DNA of 64,000 nucleotides from positions 186,001 through 250,000 of the forward strand of contig JANQBS010000005.1 in the NCBI GenBank assembly GCA_033085395.1, read 5' to 3'. The notes below the pieces were generated by a model. It was not told the origin of the DNA. It saw nothing but the letters and a program-made list of their open reading frames with translations, and ran no database searches. Position numbers and translations under genes: made by a program. Shown in pieces: positions 46,344-56,747 of the stretch (positions are counted from its first letter, which is position 1; each line of letters starts with the position of its first letter). This DNA comes from Xanthoparmelia taractica (Eukaryota > Ascomycota > Lecanoromycetes > Lecanorales > Parmeliaceae).

Positions 46344-47485
46344 TCATGATTCAATCGCTCGTCCTCCCCCACCTCTTTGGCTCCTTCCACCGCGCTGCCC
46401 TCTCTGATTGCCTTCCGAGACCGTCCCATTAGTTTGACCACCACCAAGACCATCCCCAGCCCCCATAGTCAACGCGGCCGTAGCTAGCCTGTTTGAGAGA
46501 TCGATCTGTGTGCGAACGGTATTTGCGAGATAGGAGACGACAAGAACGTCTTGAATATGATTATTGCTGCAATGAGTCAATACTTGTAACACAATCGGCA
46601 ATCTTTCTTAGACTCACAAGTCCCGTTCAATGTCCTCCGGGTCTACCTTTGGCGCCAGCGCCAGAGCATTGAGTAGGAATTGGCCAAGGGCACTCGATGG
46701 TGGAGCTTCCTCCTCTATGACAGCTTCGACATACTTCGATACTCTCTCGAGCATTGCAAGCACTTCTTCAATAGCTCTTTCCAGAGATTCAATGTCCGTT
46801 AGAACGTTTGCCGTTCTATCCTTGTTGTCCTTTGCTCCCGAGATCAGCTCCAGCCCACTCTTTTCCGCCTCTCCATAACGTATCTCATGTGGCACTGGTG
46901 TAAAGGCTGCACTATCCGCTGCCCTCTCAGCTGTCACTCCAACAGCCGCAGAGATGTACGTCCTAGCCTCGATCTCCTTTCCGGCATCCGTACTGATCGT
47001 TAGATGTACCGCAGGATGCGGCCACGTTCCATCGCCTTGCCCACCATAAAAGTTCTGAATGAGGGCAGAGAATGTATTGAGCTCTGCCGATGTAGCGTAC
47101 CATCCGACGAGCACTTCTTTAGGGTTTGCTTTCAGGTGGAGTCCTAGCATCTGCTTTTGGTATTCCATGTCGACCTCGACCTGCTCTTGTGTTTCTGTGT
47201 GCCCGACTGCAAAGCAATTCCGAATCTCCACTTCTTGGCCATCCTCGCTGCGCACGCCGAGCAGTGTTCCTATTACGCGTTCTTGGTCTGCGTTGCGGCG
47301 AAGAGAGTGATCTAATATGGAGAAGATAGCCTGTTTTATGGTCAGCGAAGGATGGAAAATAGCATTAGGGAGAACACTGCCTGAGGTTGTATTATAACAT
47401 TTAAGGGAGCTGTGGATGGCTGCGAGCCTACAGCTGCAGGACCCAAAGGCCTTGCAAGATGGAGGAAGGAGTCGGCCTCCACCAT
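46344..47485 (-). CDS. Translation initiation factor eIF3 subunit f (MPN domain)
   Basis: Three exons, 47485-47381, 47330-46619/46618 and 46566-46344, give 346 residues when the second exon ends at 46618. The start MVEADSFLHLARPLGPAA matches fungal eIF3f. The MPN domain reads QAIFSILDHSLRR, ERVIGTLLG, NCFAVGHTE, VEVDMEYQKQM, VGWYATS and FYGGQGDG. The C-terminal helical part has GQFLLNALALAPKVDP and NNHIQDVLVVSYLANTVRTQ, then a Gly/Arg-rich tail. The MPN+ metal ligands are not all present, as usual for this scaffold subunit. The first intron fits best as GC-AG: ending exon 1 at CAG before GCAGTG gives exactly QPQ-AIFSIL, while a GT donor three bases later would insert an extra Ala. Confidence 0.94.
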
Positions 47486-47874
47486 AACTCGTGGATAAAC
47501 CGTGTATACTATTTCTTGCACTCCAGTCTCGATATGAAGAATGTTCTAAGGCGTATTCTATGTGATTCAATTTTGGACGGACATGAATACTTCTCTTTGT
47601 AACAGTCGGTGTTTAGAATTGTGGGAAATCGAAATCTTGGCTGGACAAGAAGACAGAAATCTCCCCCCAGCTTAGTGTAGTGCTTACCCGCGGATGCCGC
47701 TTTTAGGTACGGGCTAGGTAATAGGGGGTCAATATAAAGCCATTCAGAAGAATGAGTGGGGATGCCAAGAGCTGAAGCTAGGGTTAGGGCTAGCACTAGC
47801 GTTGTCCAGGACTCATGATGTCTCCCTCCGTAAGCGGCAGATTTTGGGTCAATGGCAAAATCTTCGTTTTCTTC
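47486..47874. promoter_or_regulatory. Compact divergent promoter eIF3f / UTP25
   Basis: Only 389 bases separate two outward-facing starts of ribosome-related genes. It contains 'ttaggtac' and 'gctaggtaat' (47703-47722) and repeated 'ctagggttagggctagcacta' half-motifs near 47770-47800. Confidence 0.55.
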
Positions 47875-50049
47875 ATGGCACCCTCTTTCGGAAAAAGGCC
47901 AAAAGTTCGTGGAGCAGGCGGTGGCTGGCGGGGGAGAGGAGATTATAGGGGTGACTTTCAAGGTCGTGGAAGAGATAGATCCGGCGGTTATCATGCTGTA
48001 AGAGCAGAGAGGAAGAATACTTTCTATTCGACACGGGTCGAAGAACCAATTGAAAATGAGCCTGAAAATGACCTGGAGAGTTCAGGAGATGGGTCAGAAG
48101 GGATTAGAGCGGTCTCCGAATCTTTAAATGACAGTGACGACGAAGATGTTCCGAAGGGAAACGTCAAACCATATAGCGCACTGCTCCAGTCCTTAAGCAC
48201 GGATAGAGGCGAGCCACAGCCCAAAAAAAGAAGAGTCGAGACCACTGAAGTCGTCGTCGAGCCTGAGATACCCGACAACGATCTGGACCACGTCGAAGAG
48301 CTGGAAGAGGTCGAGGACTTTGGTGTTGATGGTGCCGAGGTTGCAGATGATGACGAGCACGATCCTTTTTTGAAGCATTTTGCACATTGTGAAGATACGG
48401 AACTCTCACAAGGAATCTCTGATGTCAAGAACGATCGTTGGGCAACTAGGGTGTCCGACTCGAAGCTTGAAGGAGGCTACTTGATCAAAGTACCACAGGT
48501 CTCAAGCTCAGCCCTTATCCATGGTTCGAGCACTGTCCTTAATATAAATGACTTACAGCTAAAGCAAAAGCTGCAAGAGCCGGCGAAGAAAGCACTGCCA
48601 TCCCTTGACAGAGTGACTGGGAGTCTCACCTCGTCTATCTTCAATTACAGAGACGTGCTGTTTCCCCAAAGGACTTTGAGAGACGCGAAGACTTTGCGTA
48701 AGCTGGTATGTTTGCATGCATTAAACCACGTCTTCAAGACGCGTGACAAAGTCATCAGAGATAATGCACGTCTTGCGAAGGAAGAAACGGAGGATTTAGA
48801 GCTCCGAGATCAAGGCTTCACCCGTCCCAAGGTGCTTGTGATTTTACCCACAAGGAACTCATGTGTCAAGTATGTTGATACCATCATAACGCTCTGTGAA
48901 CCAGAACAGCAGGAGAATAAGAAAAGGTTCCAAGACTCCTACGATTCAAGGGATGACCATTTTTCTGAAGACAAGCCCGAAGACTTTCGGGAACTCTTTG
49001 CTGGCAACGACGACGATATGTTTAGGCTGGGTCTTAAATTCACTCGTAAAACCGTCAAGTTCTTCGCACAATTCTACAACTCGGATATCATCTTTGCCAG
49101 TCCGCTAGGGCTGCGTATGGCCATCGGGGCAGACAATCCGAAGCAACAGGACCATGACTTTCTCAGCTCCATCGAGATTGTGGTGGTTGATCAAGCGGAC
49201 GCGATGTTAATGCAAAATTGGGAGCATGTGGAGTATGTCTTTGAACACCTCAACCTCCAACCAAAGGAGGCCCATGGCTGTGATTTTAGCCGTGTGAGAG
49301 ACTGGTATCTCGATGGCAATGCCAAGTACCTTCGACAAACAATCTTATACTCTAGCTTCAATTTCCCGCCGCTCAATAGGCTCTTCACTCGCCACATGCT
49401 CAACGTTACTGGAAAGGTGAGGTACTCGAAAAAGGAGGATGGCGCCATGATCGACTTCGATTTTCCTACGAGACAGACCTTCTCACGCCTGGATGTCACA
49501 AGCCCTGTCACTGAACCGGACGACCGATTCAAATACTTTACCACCACCATTCTACCCACCTTAATAAAGCACTCGAAGTACCGGGTCGGTGCAGGCCAAG
49601 GTGTACTGATCTATCTTCCGTCTTACGCGGATTTTGTTCGCGTTCGCAACTATCTAGCCAGTTCGTCGGACACGCAAGATATCTCTTTCGGCTCGATTTC
49701 TGAGTACACTACTGCCCGAGACGTTGCCCGTGCTCGCAGTCACTTCTTCTCCGGTAGACACTCGGCATTGCTGTATACTGAGCGAGCTCACCATTTCAGG
49801 CGCTACCATCTCAAAGGCGTCAAAAGAGTCATTATGTATGGGCTGCCGGAGAATCCAATCTTCTACAAGGAAATAGTTGGAGGATATCTTGGCTCTGGCA
49901 TTACATCAGCCAAAGTGAACGCTCGAGAAACCAGTGTCAGGATCTTGTTTTCCAGACTTGATGCTCTCAAACTTGAGCGAGTCGTTGGCACGGGAAGGCT
50001 CTTGCCAATGATTCAGGAGAAAGCTGGTGACACCTTTGATTTTGTTTGA
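47875..50049 (+). CDS. UTP25: U3 snoRNP / SSU processome factor Utp25 (DEF family)
   Basis: A single exon of 724 residues from MAPSFGKRPKVRG, chosen over the in-frame ATG at 47815 because the basic RG-rich start is typical. An acidic middle segment (DDEDVPKG, DDDEHDPFLKHF) is followed by a degenerate DEAD-helicase-like fold: RPKVLVILPTRNSC in place of the Ia region, SSIEIVVVDQADAMLMQNW in place of the DEAD box, GAGQGVLIYLPSYADFVRVR and LLYTERAHHFRRYHLKGVKR. Walker residues are replaced, so no ATPase activity is expected. Utp25 acts in early 18S rRNA processing in the nucleolus. The gene faces away from eIF3f. Confidence 0.95.
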   Translation: MAPSFGKRPKVRGAGGGWRGRGDYRGDFQGRGRDRSGGYHAVRAERKNTFYSTRVEEPIENEPENDLESSGDGSEGIRAVSESLNDSDDEDVPKGNVKPYSALLQSLSTDRGEPQPKKRRVETTEVVVEPEIPDNDLDHVEELEEVEDFGVDGAEVADDDEHDPFLKHFAHCEDTELSQGISDVKNDRWATRVSDSKLEGGYLIKVPQVSSSALIHGSSTVLNINDLQLKQKLQEPAKKALPSLDRVTGSLTSSIFNYRDVLFPQRTLRDAKTLRKLVCLHALNHVFKTRDKVIRDNARLAKEETEDLELRDQGFTRPKVLVILPTRNSCVKYVDTIITLCEPEQQENKKRFQDSYDSRDDHFSEDKPEDFRELFAGNDDDMFRLGLKFTRKTVKFFAQFYNSDIIFASPLGLRMAIGADNPKQQDHDFLSSIEIVVVDQADAMLMQNWEHVEYVFEHLNLQPKEAHGCDFSRVRDWYLDGNAKYLRQTILYSSFNFPPLNRLFTRHMLNVTGKVRYSKKEDGAMIDFDFPTRQTFSRLDVTSPVTEPDDRFKYFTTTILPTLIKHSKYRVGAGQGVLIYLPSYADFVRVRNYLASSSDTQDISFGSISEYTTARDVARARSHFFSGRHSALLYTERAHHFRRYHLKGVKRVIMYGLPENPIFYKEIVGGYLGSGITSAKVNARETSVRILFSRLDALKLERVVGTGRLLPMIQEKAGDTFDFV

Positions 50050-50623
50050 GTCTTCTACATGAGAATAGCATCAATATCCTTTGATGCAGCTACCTCGGTC
50101 TCGACAATGTCGCCTTTGACTAGGTCGATACTCCAGGACAATCGGTATGTCCAGACAGCACCTCTATGATTCTAAAGTCTGACGGTATAGGAGACCTAGA
50201 GAAAACTCACTAGCTAGCTCAGGATTACCCATATGACGTGCATGGTGCGCTATAGTAGGCGATGCACTTAATTACAAATGGCTATAAAATTGGAGACAAG
50301 ACCGAATATAGAATTTCATTCGAACTTTGCGAGATTGTTAGGCGGCGGCAGCACTTGTTCACGCAGCCTGCTAAGTCTTCCACAGGGCACATCCCGTACT
50401 CCTGCAAGTCACTCCTTTTTCCTACTCAAGTTCATGATTTTTGCCGCCTCATCTAGCTTCTAATCCACCAAATCACTTATCTAGCATTGAGCAATCGTAA
50501 CGCTTTAATCTCAATCTGACATCACCCGCCTTGCTACCAAAGCTTGCAACTATCCACCCATCCTCCTGCAACTTGAATAGCTAAATTGCCTATCATCATT
50601 TACTATGTAATTTTATAGACGCC
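50050..50623. other. Intergenic region upstream of the large unknown gene
   Basis: 574 bases between two same-strand genes. The last 150 bases are pyrimidine-rich and likely promoter/leader. No ORF of note. Confidence 0.4.
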
Positions 50624-53600
50624 ATGACTACAATCGATTTATTGCAACGCTATCCGTCCCAAAGGGACGGAGTTCAACCTGCTAAAGTCTCACATGCAAA
50701 TATATCCTTCGATAGCAACCACCCGGACCTCACCATGCCGGACCTGAATCCCTCCCAATACTTTGACGCAAAAACCAAGCTCCTGCATGACATGCTTGAC
50801 AGAGTAGTCAAGGACCTAGCCAGCAACCAGCCAGAGCCTGCATCCGAATGGGATGGAACCCTTTGGAGATCGCCCCTTCTGCCGCGGTCACGGTCGCCCA
50901 CCTACTCTGAAATCTCAGATTCGTTCGAATCGCCGAGTAGGATCGAGCACTGCACCAATGATCTTTTGTCAACTCCAATTTCGCCAACGTCTACCCAGTT
51001 CAGAGGCCCAGATGGCTGGCCGTTAGGCATTGAGGTTGCCATGAACGACTTCCATAGGGGAAGATTGAGTACCGCTGTCTTGCAAGAAAAAGAGCTTCCC
51101 AACCGCCTGACTCTGCGCAAGAAACAGCAACAAACGCCTGTCCTTGGTGGCAATTGCAATCGAGAGGGGCAAGAGACTGTGGACTGCAGGAGTGCACGTG
51201 TCGAAGAACAACGCGACAGTCAAAGCCATCAAGAGGGTCTAATTCTTAAACCTCTGGCGTTCCAGAAACCGCTGAGCAGTGTGCTATTTCAACGGTGTGG
51301 CGAGAGGCAAGAACACATAGACAGTGCGAGCCTTCAGCCTCTGCCTTCTCAACAGCGGAGCTTCACACGTCCTCATCAGCACAGTGACTTTCCATACCGA
51401 CGAGAGAGTGTGGACCTTCAACTTCCCGAATTGCAACAGCAGAGTGATGGAGAGACCGGCTCTGACATTCTTTGCGTACCCAATCTCTCTGCTCGGAGAT
51501 ATGACGCTAGCACGGACCTTTATCCCGCTCTAACCAATGACAACGTGCCAATCGGACTGAATCAAGAGAACGCGAGCCTCAAACCTTCTATTTTTCAACC
51601 TTGCAGTGAAGGACATGATACATCTCACCCTCGAACAAATGATATATGCCTACTCCATAACGATAGCCGACAGATAGCGTTAAGCGATTCACTACCTCCC
51701 GACAAACAAATACACGGGGATGCACACCAAGCAGAGCTACGAATCTGCGCGTTGGCCGACGCGCTCGATGAAAAACGGGACTCTTTCAAAAAATTAGGTG
51801 TAGCTGACAAGATTGTGGTGCAGAGCACTGATCGCGAGACTGGCTGTCACAACACATTCGAAAATAGTGGGGAGTACACTTCTGAGGCCGTTGGGCCCCT
51901 GACATCCGAGGACAGTAAGTCCAATATTGACAGCGACGTCGTCTCTTGCAAGACATCATGCCTACTCGAGGATATCTTGGAGGAGACTGAAGATCTACTT
52001 CCCAGTACTTTAACGCTTGACCCTGCGCTTGATCAAGGCCAACCTCAACACTTCTCTCTAGAGGCCGCCCAGCCTCTCGATCTTCAAAAACTACACGGGG
52101 CGAGCGAAAGACGCGACAGCAAACTCGCCTTCCAGGGGGCCCAAACCGGATCGTCCACTCTGTTATCAAGTCCATCGCTTGGCCCGCGTACGTCAAGATT
52201 GACGATCAACACTTCCAGCAAATTGCAATTTGAAGCGATCAGGCCATTAGATCACGGTCCTATTGACGTGAAGTCCTCCGAATCAATTCTACCGGCTGCT
52301 AAAATGGCGAAGTTGAGGAATGCTGACGGTAAAGAAGGACGTCTCACTGCCGCTGCTTTGGCAGAATTGAGAAAGACCGCAGAGTCTCAACCACATTTCC
52401 AGACCGGGCCAGATTCACCAGGAGACCGGTCCCAAGCAGAGATCCACCCATTATTGCGGTCTAAATCATTCGCTCGTGCATCGTTGCAGCCCAGTAAAGT
52501 ATCCTACGATTCTGCGCTGAAGTACGTCTTTGAAGACGATGACACTAAAGACCATGAAGTTGAAGAAGGTGACAGCATTAGCCATCAGATCACCATGAAG
52601 CCTTGTTCATTGACCGAACCCAAAGCTCAAGATGCCGGGAATTTCGTCACTCATACATACATGACAGAACATACATTGTCGCAGCCCGACATGATGACGG
52701 AGAATACGATACCAAGGTATCCATCCGAGGAAGATCCCGCGGAAGATCAAGTGGCTGAATATGCGGGGACATTCACTGCTCAAAAGTCCAACTTTAACGA
52801 CATTACGCTCGTACCATCGTTGGAAAACGTACCACCTTTGTCCAGCTTTCTACCATCTACTTTGCCGTCAGCAATGAACCGTCCTTCCGCTTCAGCGGTT
52901 AGGTCGCCAGACATGACGCCGTCCTCCATCTTCCAACCCTCGATCTCACTAGCAACCAAGGGCTGCTACCCAAATTCGGCGTTTTCATCCCCCACAGCAT
53001 ATAATTCTTGGGCGTCAACTCCGCATCATCACGAGCATGGTAATTCTTGCAGCACACCTTCTTCAGGGGCTACCCTCCCTACCAGCACGGTTCCGACGTC
53101 GAGTACAACTTTATGTAGCAATTCACCTACTTCTTGCGGAATGACAATGACGCCAGTCTTGTCTTTCGGTAAATCAGCTGGAAATGTACCTACTTCTCGC
53201 GGAACCAAAATGACACCAAGCTCATCCTATGGCCAATTCGCGGGAGATTCACCTAACTTTCGCGGAATGCCAATGACACCAAGCTCTTCCCTTGGTGATT
53301 TCACTGACAACAAATTCTACCGACGCTCAGTCTCCTTTTCCAGCATGTTCGCTCGTTACCATAAGGCGCGGTACCCCGATCTTCCAACTGCAGCGCAGAC
53401 CGACTCCATACTCTCTTCGAAAGAGTCAGCCGAATGGAATCAAGCAAGAGAAGTCACAAACGATCCCTTCACCTCGACCCATGACAGCAGCACGCGTTTC
53501 TCGTTGAACATAAAGGCACCCAGCAAGGAAGACTTGGCGGATACCGTAACCGTAGGCGTCGACAAATTCAACACTCCTACCAAGCGCAGCTCCGGTCGCT

Positions 53601-53974
53601 TCAGCGTGCACAGGCGAAGCCTCAGCAGCTCCAGACGTCCTAACACGAATGAAGGCATTGAGCGCGCTCTTTCTACCCTGATCTTCAACCCTCGGGGCTC
53701 TCGCGCTCAAGAACGAAGCCACAGCACCTCGGCACCTATCGATACCACTGCAAAGCCAGATGGCCGCGGTCATAGACGGAGTCTCAGTATCGCCACCAAC
53801 AACGTCAGTCAAAAGTGGGAGATTGCTCCGCCCCCGACGCCCCTTTGCCTGCGCGACGAGTTCTCAATGCGTTACAGACCGGAACCGCTTAAAACCGATG
53901 GTCATTACGCCACGCAGAAGGACGCCTTACAGGGAATGAAGCAAGGTCTGAAGAAGGTTTTCGGTCGCAAGTGA
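50624..53974 (+). CDS. Large disordered protein of unknown function with 21-residue repeats
   Basis: A single exon of 1116 residues with no recognised domain, signal peptide or membrane segment. The N-terminus (MTTIDLLQRYPSQ, then DAKTKLLHDMLDRVVKDLA) has a short amphipathic helix. Most of the chain is Ser/Pro/Gln-rich and disordered. Three 21-residue tandem repeats each contain an MTP core (53126-53314). The C-terminal 250 residues have basic-phosphosite patterns such as GHRRSLSIA and RSSGRFSVHRRSLS, then end KQGLKKVFGRK. The absence of stops over 3.3 kb and coherent codon use show a real gene. A phosphorylated scaffold linked to cell shape or signalling is possible but unproven. Confidence 0.8.
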   Translation: MTTIDLLQRYPSQRDGVQPAKVSHANISFDSNHPDLTMPDLNPSQYFDAKTKLLHDMLDRVVKDLASNQPEPASEWDGTLWRSPLLPRSRSPTYSEISDSFESPSRIEHCTNDLLSTPISPTSTQFRGPDGWPLGIEVAMNDFHRGRLSTAVLQEKELPNRLTLRKKQQQTPVLGGNCNREGQETVDCRSARVEEQRDSQSHQEGLILKPLAFQKPLSSVLFQRCGERQEHIDSASLQPLPSQQRSFTRPHQHSDFPYRRESVDLQLPELQQQSDGETGSDILCVPNLSARRYDASTDLYPALTNDNVPIGLNQENASLKPSIFQPCSEGHDTSHPRTNDICLLHNDSRQIALSDSLPPDKQIHGDAHQAELRICALADALDEKRDSFKKLGVADKIVVQSTDRETGCHNTFENSGEYTSEAVGPLTSEDSKSNIDSDVVSCKTSCLLEDILEETEDLLPSTLTLDPALDQGQPQHFSLEAAQPLDLQKLHGASERRDSKLAFQGAQTGSSTLLSSPSLGPRTSRLTINTSSKLQFEAIRPLDHGPIDVKSSESILPAAKMAKLRNADGKEGRLTAAALAELRKTAESQPHFQTGPDSPGDRSQAEIHPLLRSKSFARASLQPSKVSYDSALKYVFEDDDTKDHEVEEGDSISHQITMKPCSLTEPKAQDAGNFVTHTYMTEHTLSQPDMMTENTIPRYPSEEDPAEDQVAEYAGTFTAQKSNFNDITLVPSLENVPPLSSFLPSTLPSAMNRPSASAVRSPDMTPSSIFQPSISLATKGCYPNSAFSSPTAYNSWASTPHHHEHGNSCSTPSSGATLPTSTVPTSSTTLCSNSPTSCGMTMTPVLSFGKSAGNVPTSRGTKMTPSSSYGQFAGDSPNFRGMPMTPSSSLGDFTDNKFYRRSVSFSSMFARYHKARYPDLPTAAQTDSILSSKESAEWNQAREVTNDPFTSTHDSSTRFSLNIKAPSKEDLADTVTVGVDKFNTPTKRSSGRFSVHRRSLSSSRRPNTNEGIERALSTLIFNPRGSRAQERSHSTSAPIDTTAKPDGRGHRRSLSIATNNVSQKWEIAPPPTPLCLRDEFSMRYRPEPLKTDGHYATQKDALQGMKQGLKKVFGRK
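53126..53314 (+). repeat. Three 63-nt in-frame repeats
   Basis: Units begin PTSCGMTMTP, PTSRGTKMTP and PNFRGMPMTP, each 21 residues, and share an MTP core and an SxGxFAG-like end. Diverged copies lacking the MTP core may lie just upstream. Confidence 0.8.
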
Positions 53975-54443
53975 GCTTGTAACGTATCTCTCAAGAGCCT
54001 GACAACGTTTGCACGTCGATTTAGATAGTCCGGTCACCGAAAAGTATTCCAATCTTTAGAAATTATACAATCAGAGTCAACGTGTACATGTTTGCACCTC
54101 ATGAGACCTAGCAGCAATTGAAAGCAAAAGAGTCGTGTTGGCTCCTAATTTCGTATGTCCATAATCCCTCAGAGTTGTAGTACTGTCGTACCCTGGCCTG
54201 AGAGTGGACTTTCTACCAATTTGACCGCAATGTTCAATGAGTGCACTCTATATACACATTATATCTTCATTGTGTACAGGACTACCGTGTTTGAAACATG
54301 GCGAAGGGTGGGGGCCATTCTAACGGAGCTTTCTGTCGCAAGTCGATGAAACGCCTTTCTTAGATATATGACCAATGGTTGACGTATGGATAAAGGGCTT
54401 TGTGCCCTAGCTGCCAACAGATCCAACATCATACACCACCCTT
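53975..54443. other. Intergenic region upstream of AFG1-like gene
   Basis: 469 bases between two same-strand genes. Nothing distinctive was seen. Confidence 0.4.
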
Positions 54444-56747
54444 ATGCCACCACTATCTCCACCTACAGGCCTCACAATCACCAATCCGCTCGTTCTATAC
54501 CGTGCTCTGCTTGCTACAAAACGAATTGACCCGGACCCGGCCCAGCATCGTCTAGCGATCCATCTTCAAAAGCTCTACTATCGTCTCAAGGACTACCAGC
54601 CCGAGATCGACTTTAGTCACCGGCTGAATCAGATCAATCGGCTTGTCAAGGACCCTGTCATTGATCGGTCTGAAGTCGAAGATGGAGGACGCACAGGGAT
54701 TCTCTCATCGTTGCGAGAGCAGAAGGAAAAGGTAGATGCATTGGCGCTCACAAGGAGGCTGACCAGCCACGAATCCGCTGTCCAGTTGCAATCGCCCCAG
54801 GGTCTACTTTTATATGGAGAAGTCGGAACAGGGAAGAGTCTGCTCGTAGACTTACTGGCTGACTGCTTGCCCAACCGCAAGAAGAAACGGTGGCATTTTA
54901 ATACCTTTATGCTTGAGACATTTGCAAGACTAGAACAGCTGCGTAAGAGTAGGCTTAGTGAATCATCCGCTGTGTCAAGAACCGGAAGCGGAAACGAGGA
55001 GCATTCTCTACTATGGCTTGCAAGGGAAATGATCTCTACTTCCCAAATACTGTTTTTGGATGAATTTCAATTGCCGGATCGCGCCGCTTCAAAGATCCTT
55101 TCTAATCTCCTTACCTTTTTCTTTCACCTTGGCGGAGTTCTGATTGCGACAAGCAATCGTATGCCGGAAGAATTGGCCAATGCATCAGGCATGGAGTTCG
55201 CATTACCACCGTCTTCGCGGCTAGGCCTTTTGGGAAACCGATGGGGTCTACTGGGATCCGGGAACCAAAGCAGGAGGAGTGAGAATATGTTTGATGGGAA
55301 GGATGATTTTGCTGCATTTCTAGACGTCCTACGGGCTAGATGCGAGATATGGGATATGGAAGGTGGCAAGGACTGGAGAAGACGCGAAGCCGAGGAAGAG
55401 ATCTCTACTGATACAAATTTAGATGGGGCCAAATTAGATTCTAATGTCGAAGACTTCGAAGGTTTTGAGCCTACGGCCTCTGGAAATTGGGGCCTGGGAT
55501 ACGAGCAGAGCCTACACGTCAAGGAATCAAATGATGAGGTACCCCCAAACGAGAGAGCTTCCAAAGTCACCGCACCTAAACATTACTTCATTAGACCATC
55601 AAAAGCACTATCTCAGGAAGAACTCGTGACTCTGGACAATGAGTGGAAAGCTTCAGAACGCAATGCATTTCATGGTCCTGCGGTGCTACCTAACAATGAT
55701 CTTGCCATGGCCTGGAAAAACACAACTTTACGAGTCTACGGCCGTAATCTCCTGGTCCCTCGCCATCTCTCTGGAGTCACCAAATGGACTTTCGACGAGC
55801 TCTGTGGCACAAACCTTGGCCCAGCAGACTACATAACGCTCGCCTCAACATTCCATACCCTGATCCTCACCGACGTCCCCGTCCTTACGTTCCTCCAAAA
55901 GAACGAAGCGCGACGTCTCATCACCCTCCTCGATGCTTTGTACGAAGCCCGCTGCAAATTACTCATCAGCGCAGAGGCAGGCCCAGACGACATCTTCTTT
56001 CCCGAGGCCAAGCAACCCTCCAAAGATGGCGTAAGCGCCGCATCCACCGACGATGAAATCCACCCCGAAACCTTCAGTGAAATCTTCCAAGACCAGACCT
56101 CCCCCTTCCGCCCCAACACCTCTTCCTACATCTCCTCGGCCTCCCCACCATCCTACTCCTCAGCCCCGCTCCCGTCCTCACAATCCCAAGCCTCATCCGC
56201 CCGCTCTATCCTAGCAGACGAAGACAGTGATTTCGGCCCCGTCTACGGCGCCGGTCGAAGCCACGGGCCCAGCGATGGCGCTCCGGGCGCCGGAAACGAA
56301 ATCGGCCGACAGTCTCCCGACTTTGCTCGCACGGGCGCCTTCACGGGCGAGGACGAGAGATTCGCGTACAAGCGGGCCCGAAGCCGTCTGTGGGAGATGT
56401 GCGGCAAGAGGTGGTGGGCGAGGGACGAAGAAGGGTGGTGGAGGCCTCTGGGCAAAGATGTCAGGCGTTGGGAGGGCGTCATGGAAGATTTGGTCGGTCA
56501 TAATGATGCGCGGGGAGTCTCGCAAGCGGAGGAGGAGGGAATAGGCCAGAAGGAAATGTTCAGGCATGGCGCTAGTCCCTTTCGTACGAGTCAGGAGCCT
56601 CCTCCGAAATTCGGCTGGGAACATGCGTGGGGTCTTATTAGGTGGGGGAAGAAGGCTGGCGCGTGGGGGAAAGGGGTTGAAGGGCTAGAGGAGAGGGGAA
56701 AGAAAGAAGAGGTCTTGGAGAAGGAGAAAGAGCAGAAGCGGCGATGA
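54444..56747 (+). CDS. AFG1: AFG1/LACE1-like mitochondrial AAA ATPase, enlarged
   Basis: A single exon of 767 residues. Walker A is GEVGTGKS (about residues 125-132) and Walker B is ILFLDEFQLPD (202-212). Family features KKRWHFNTFMLE, SNLLTFFFHLGGVLIATSNR, RMPEELANASG, FAAFLDVLRARCEIWDMEGG, DYITLASTFHTLILTDVPVL and NEARRLITLLDALYEARCKL are all present. The yeast protein is roughly 510 residues. This one has an acidic insert after the first domain (near residues 320-400) and a long Ser/Pro-rich plus Trp/Arg-rich extension at the C-terminus. Afg1 helps turn over and mature respiratory-chain subunits in mitochondria. The N-terminus (MPPLSPPTGLTITNPLVLYR) is not an obvious presequence, so an upstream exon is possible. 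Confidence 0.92.
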   Translation: MPPLSPPTGLTITNPLVLYRALLATKRIDPDPAQHRLAIHLQKLYYRLKDYQPEIDFSHRLNQINRLVKDPVIDRSEVEDGGRTGILSSLREQKEKVDALALTRRLTSHESAVQLQSPQGLLLYGEVGTGKSLLVDLLADCLPNRKKKRWHFNTFMLETFARLEQLRKSRLSESSAVSRTGSGNEEHSLLWLAREMISTSQILFLDEFQLPDRAASKILSNLLTFFFHLGGVLIATSNRMPEELANASGMEFALPPSSRLGLLGNRWGLLGSGNQSRRSENMFDGKDDFAAFLDVLRARCEIWDMEGGKDWRRREAEEEISTDTNLDGAKLDSNVEDFEGFEPTASGNWGLGYEQSLHVKESNDEVPPNERASKVTAPKHYFIRPSKALSQEELVTLDNEWKASERNAFHGPAVLPNNDLAMAWKNTTLRVYGRNLLVPRHLSGVTKWTFDELCGTNLGPADYITLASTFHTLILTDVPVLTFLQKNEARRLITLLDALYEARCKLLISAEAGPDDIFFPEAKQPSKDGVSAASTDDEIHPETFSEIFQDQTSPFRPNTSSYISSASPPSYSSAPLPSSQSQASSARSILADEDSDFGPVYGAGRSHGPSDGAPGAGNEIGRQSPDFARTGAFTGEDERFAYKRARSRLWEMCGKRWWARDEEGWWRPLGKDVRRWEGVMEDLVGHNDARGVSQAEEEGIGQKEMFRHGASPFRTSQEPPPKFGWEHAWGLIRWGKKAGAWGKGVEGLEERGKKEEVLEKEKEQKRR

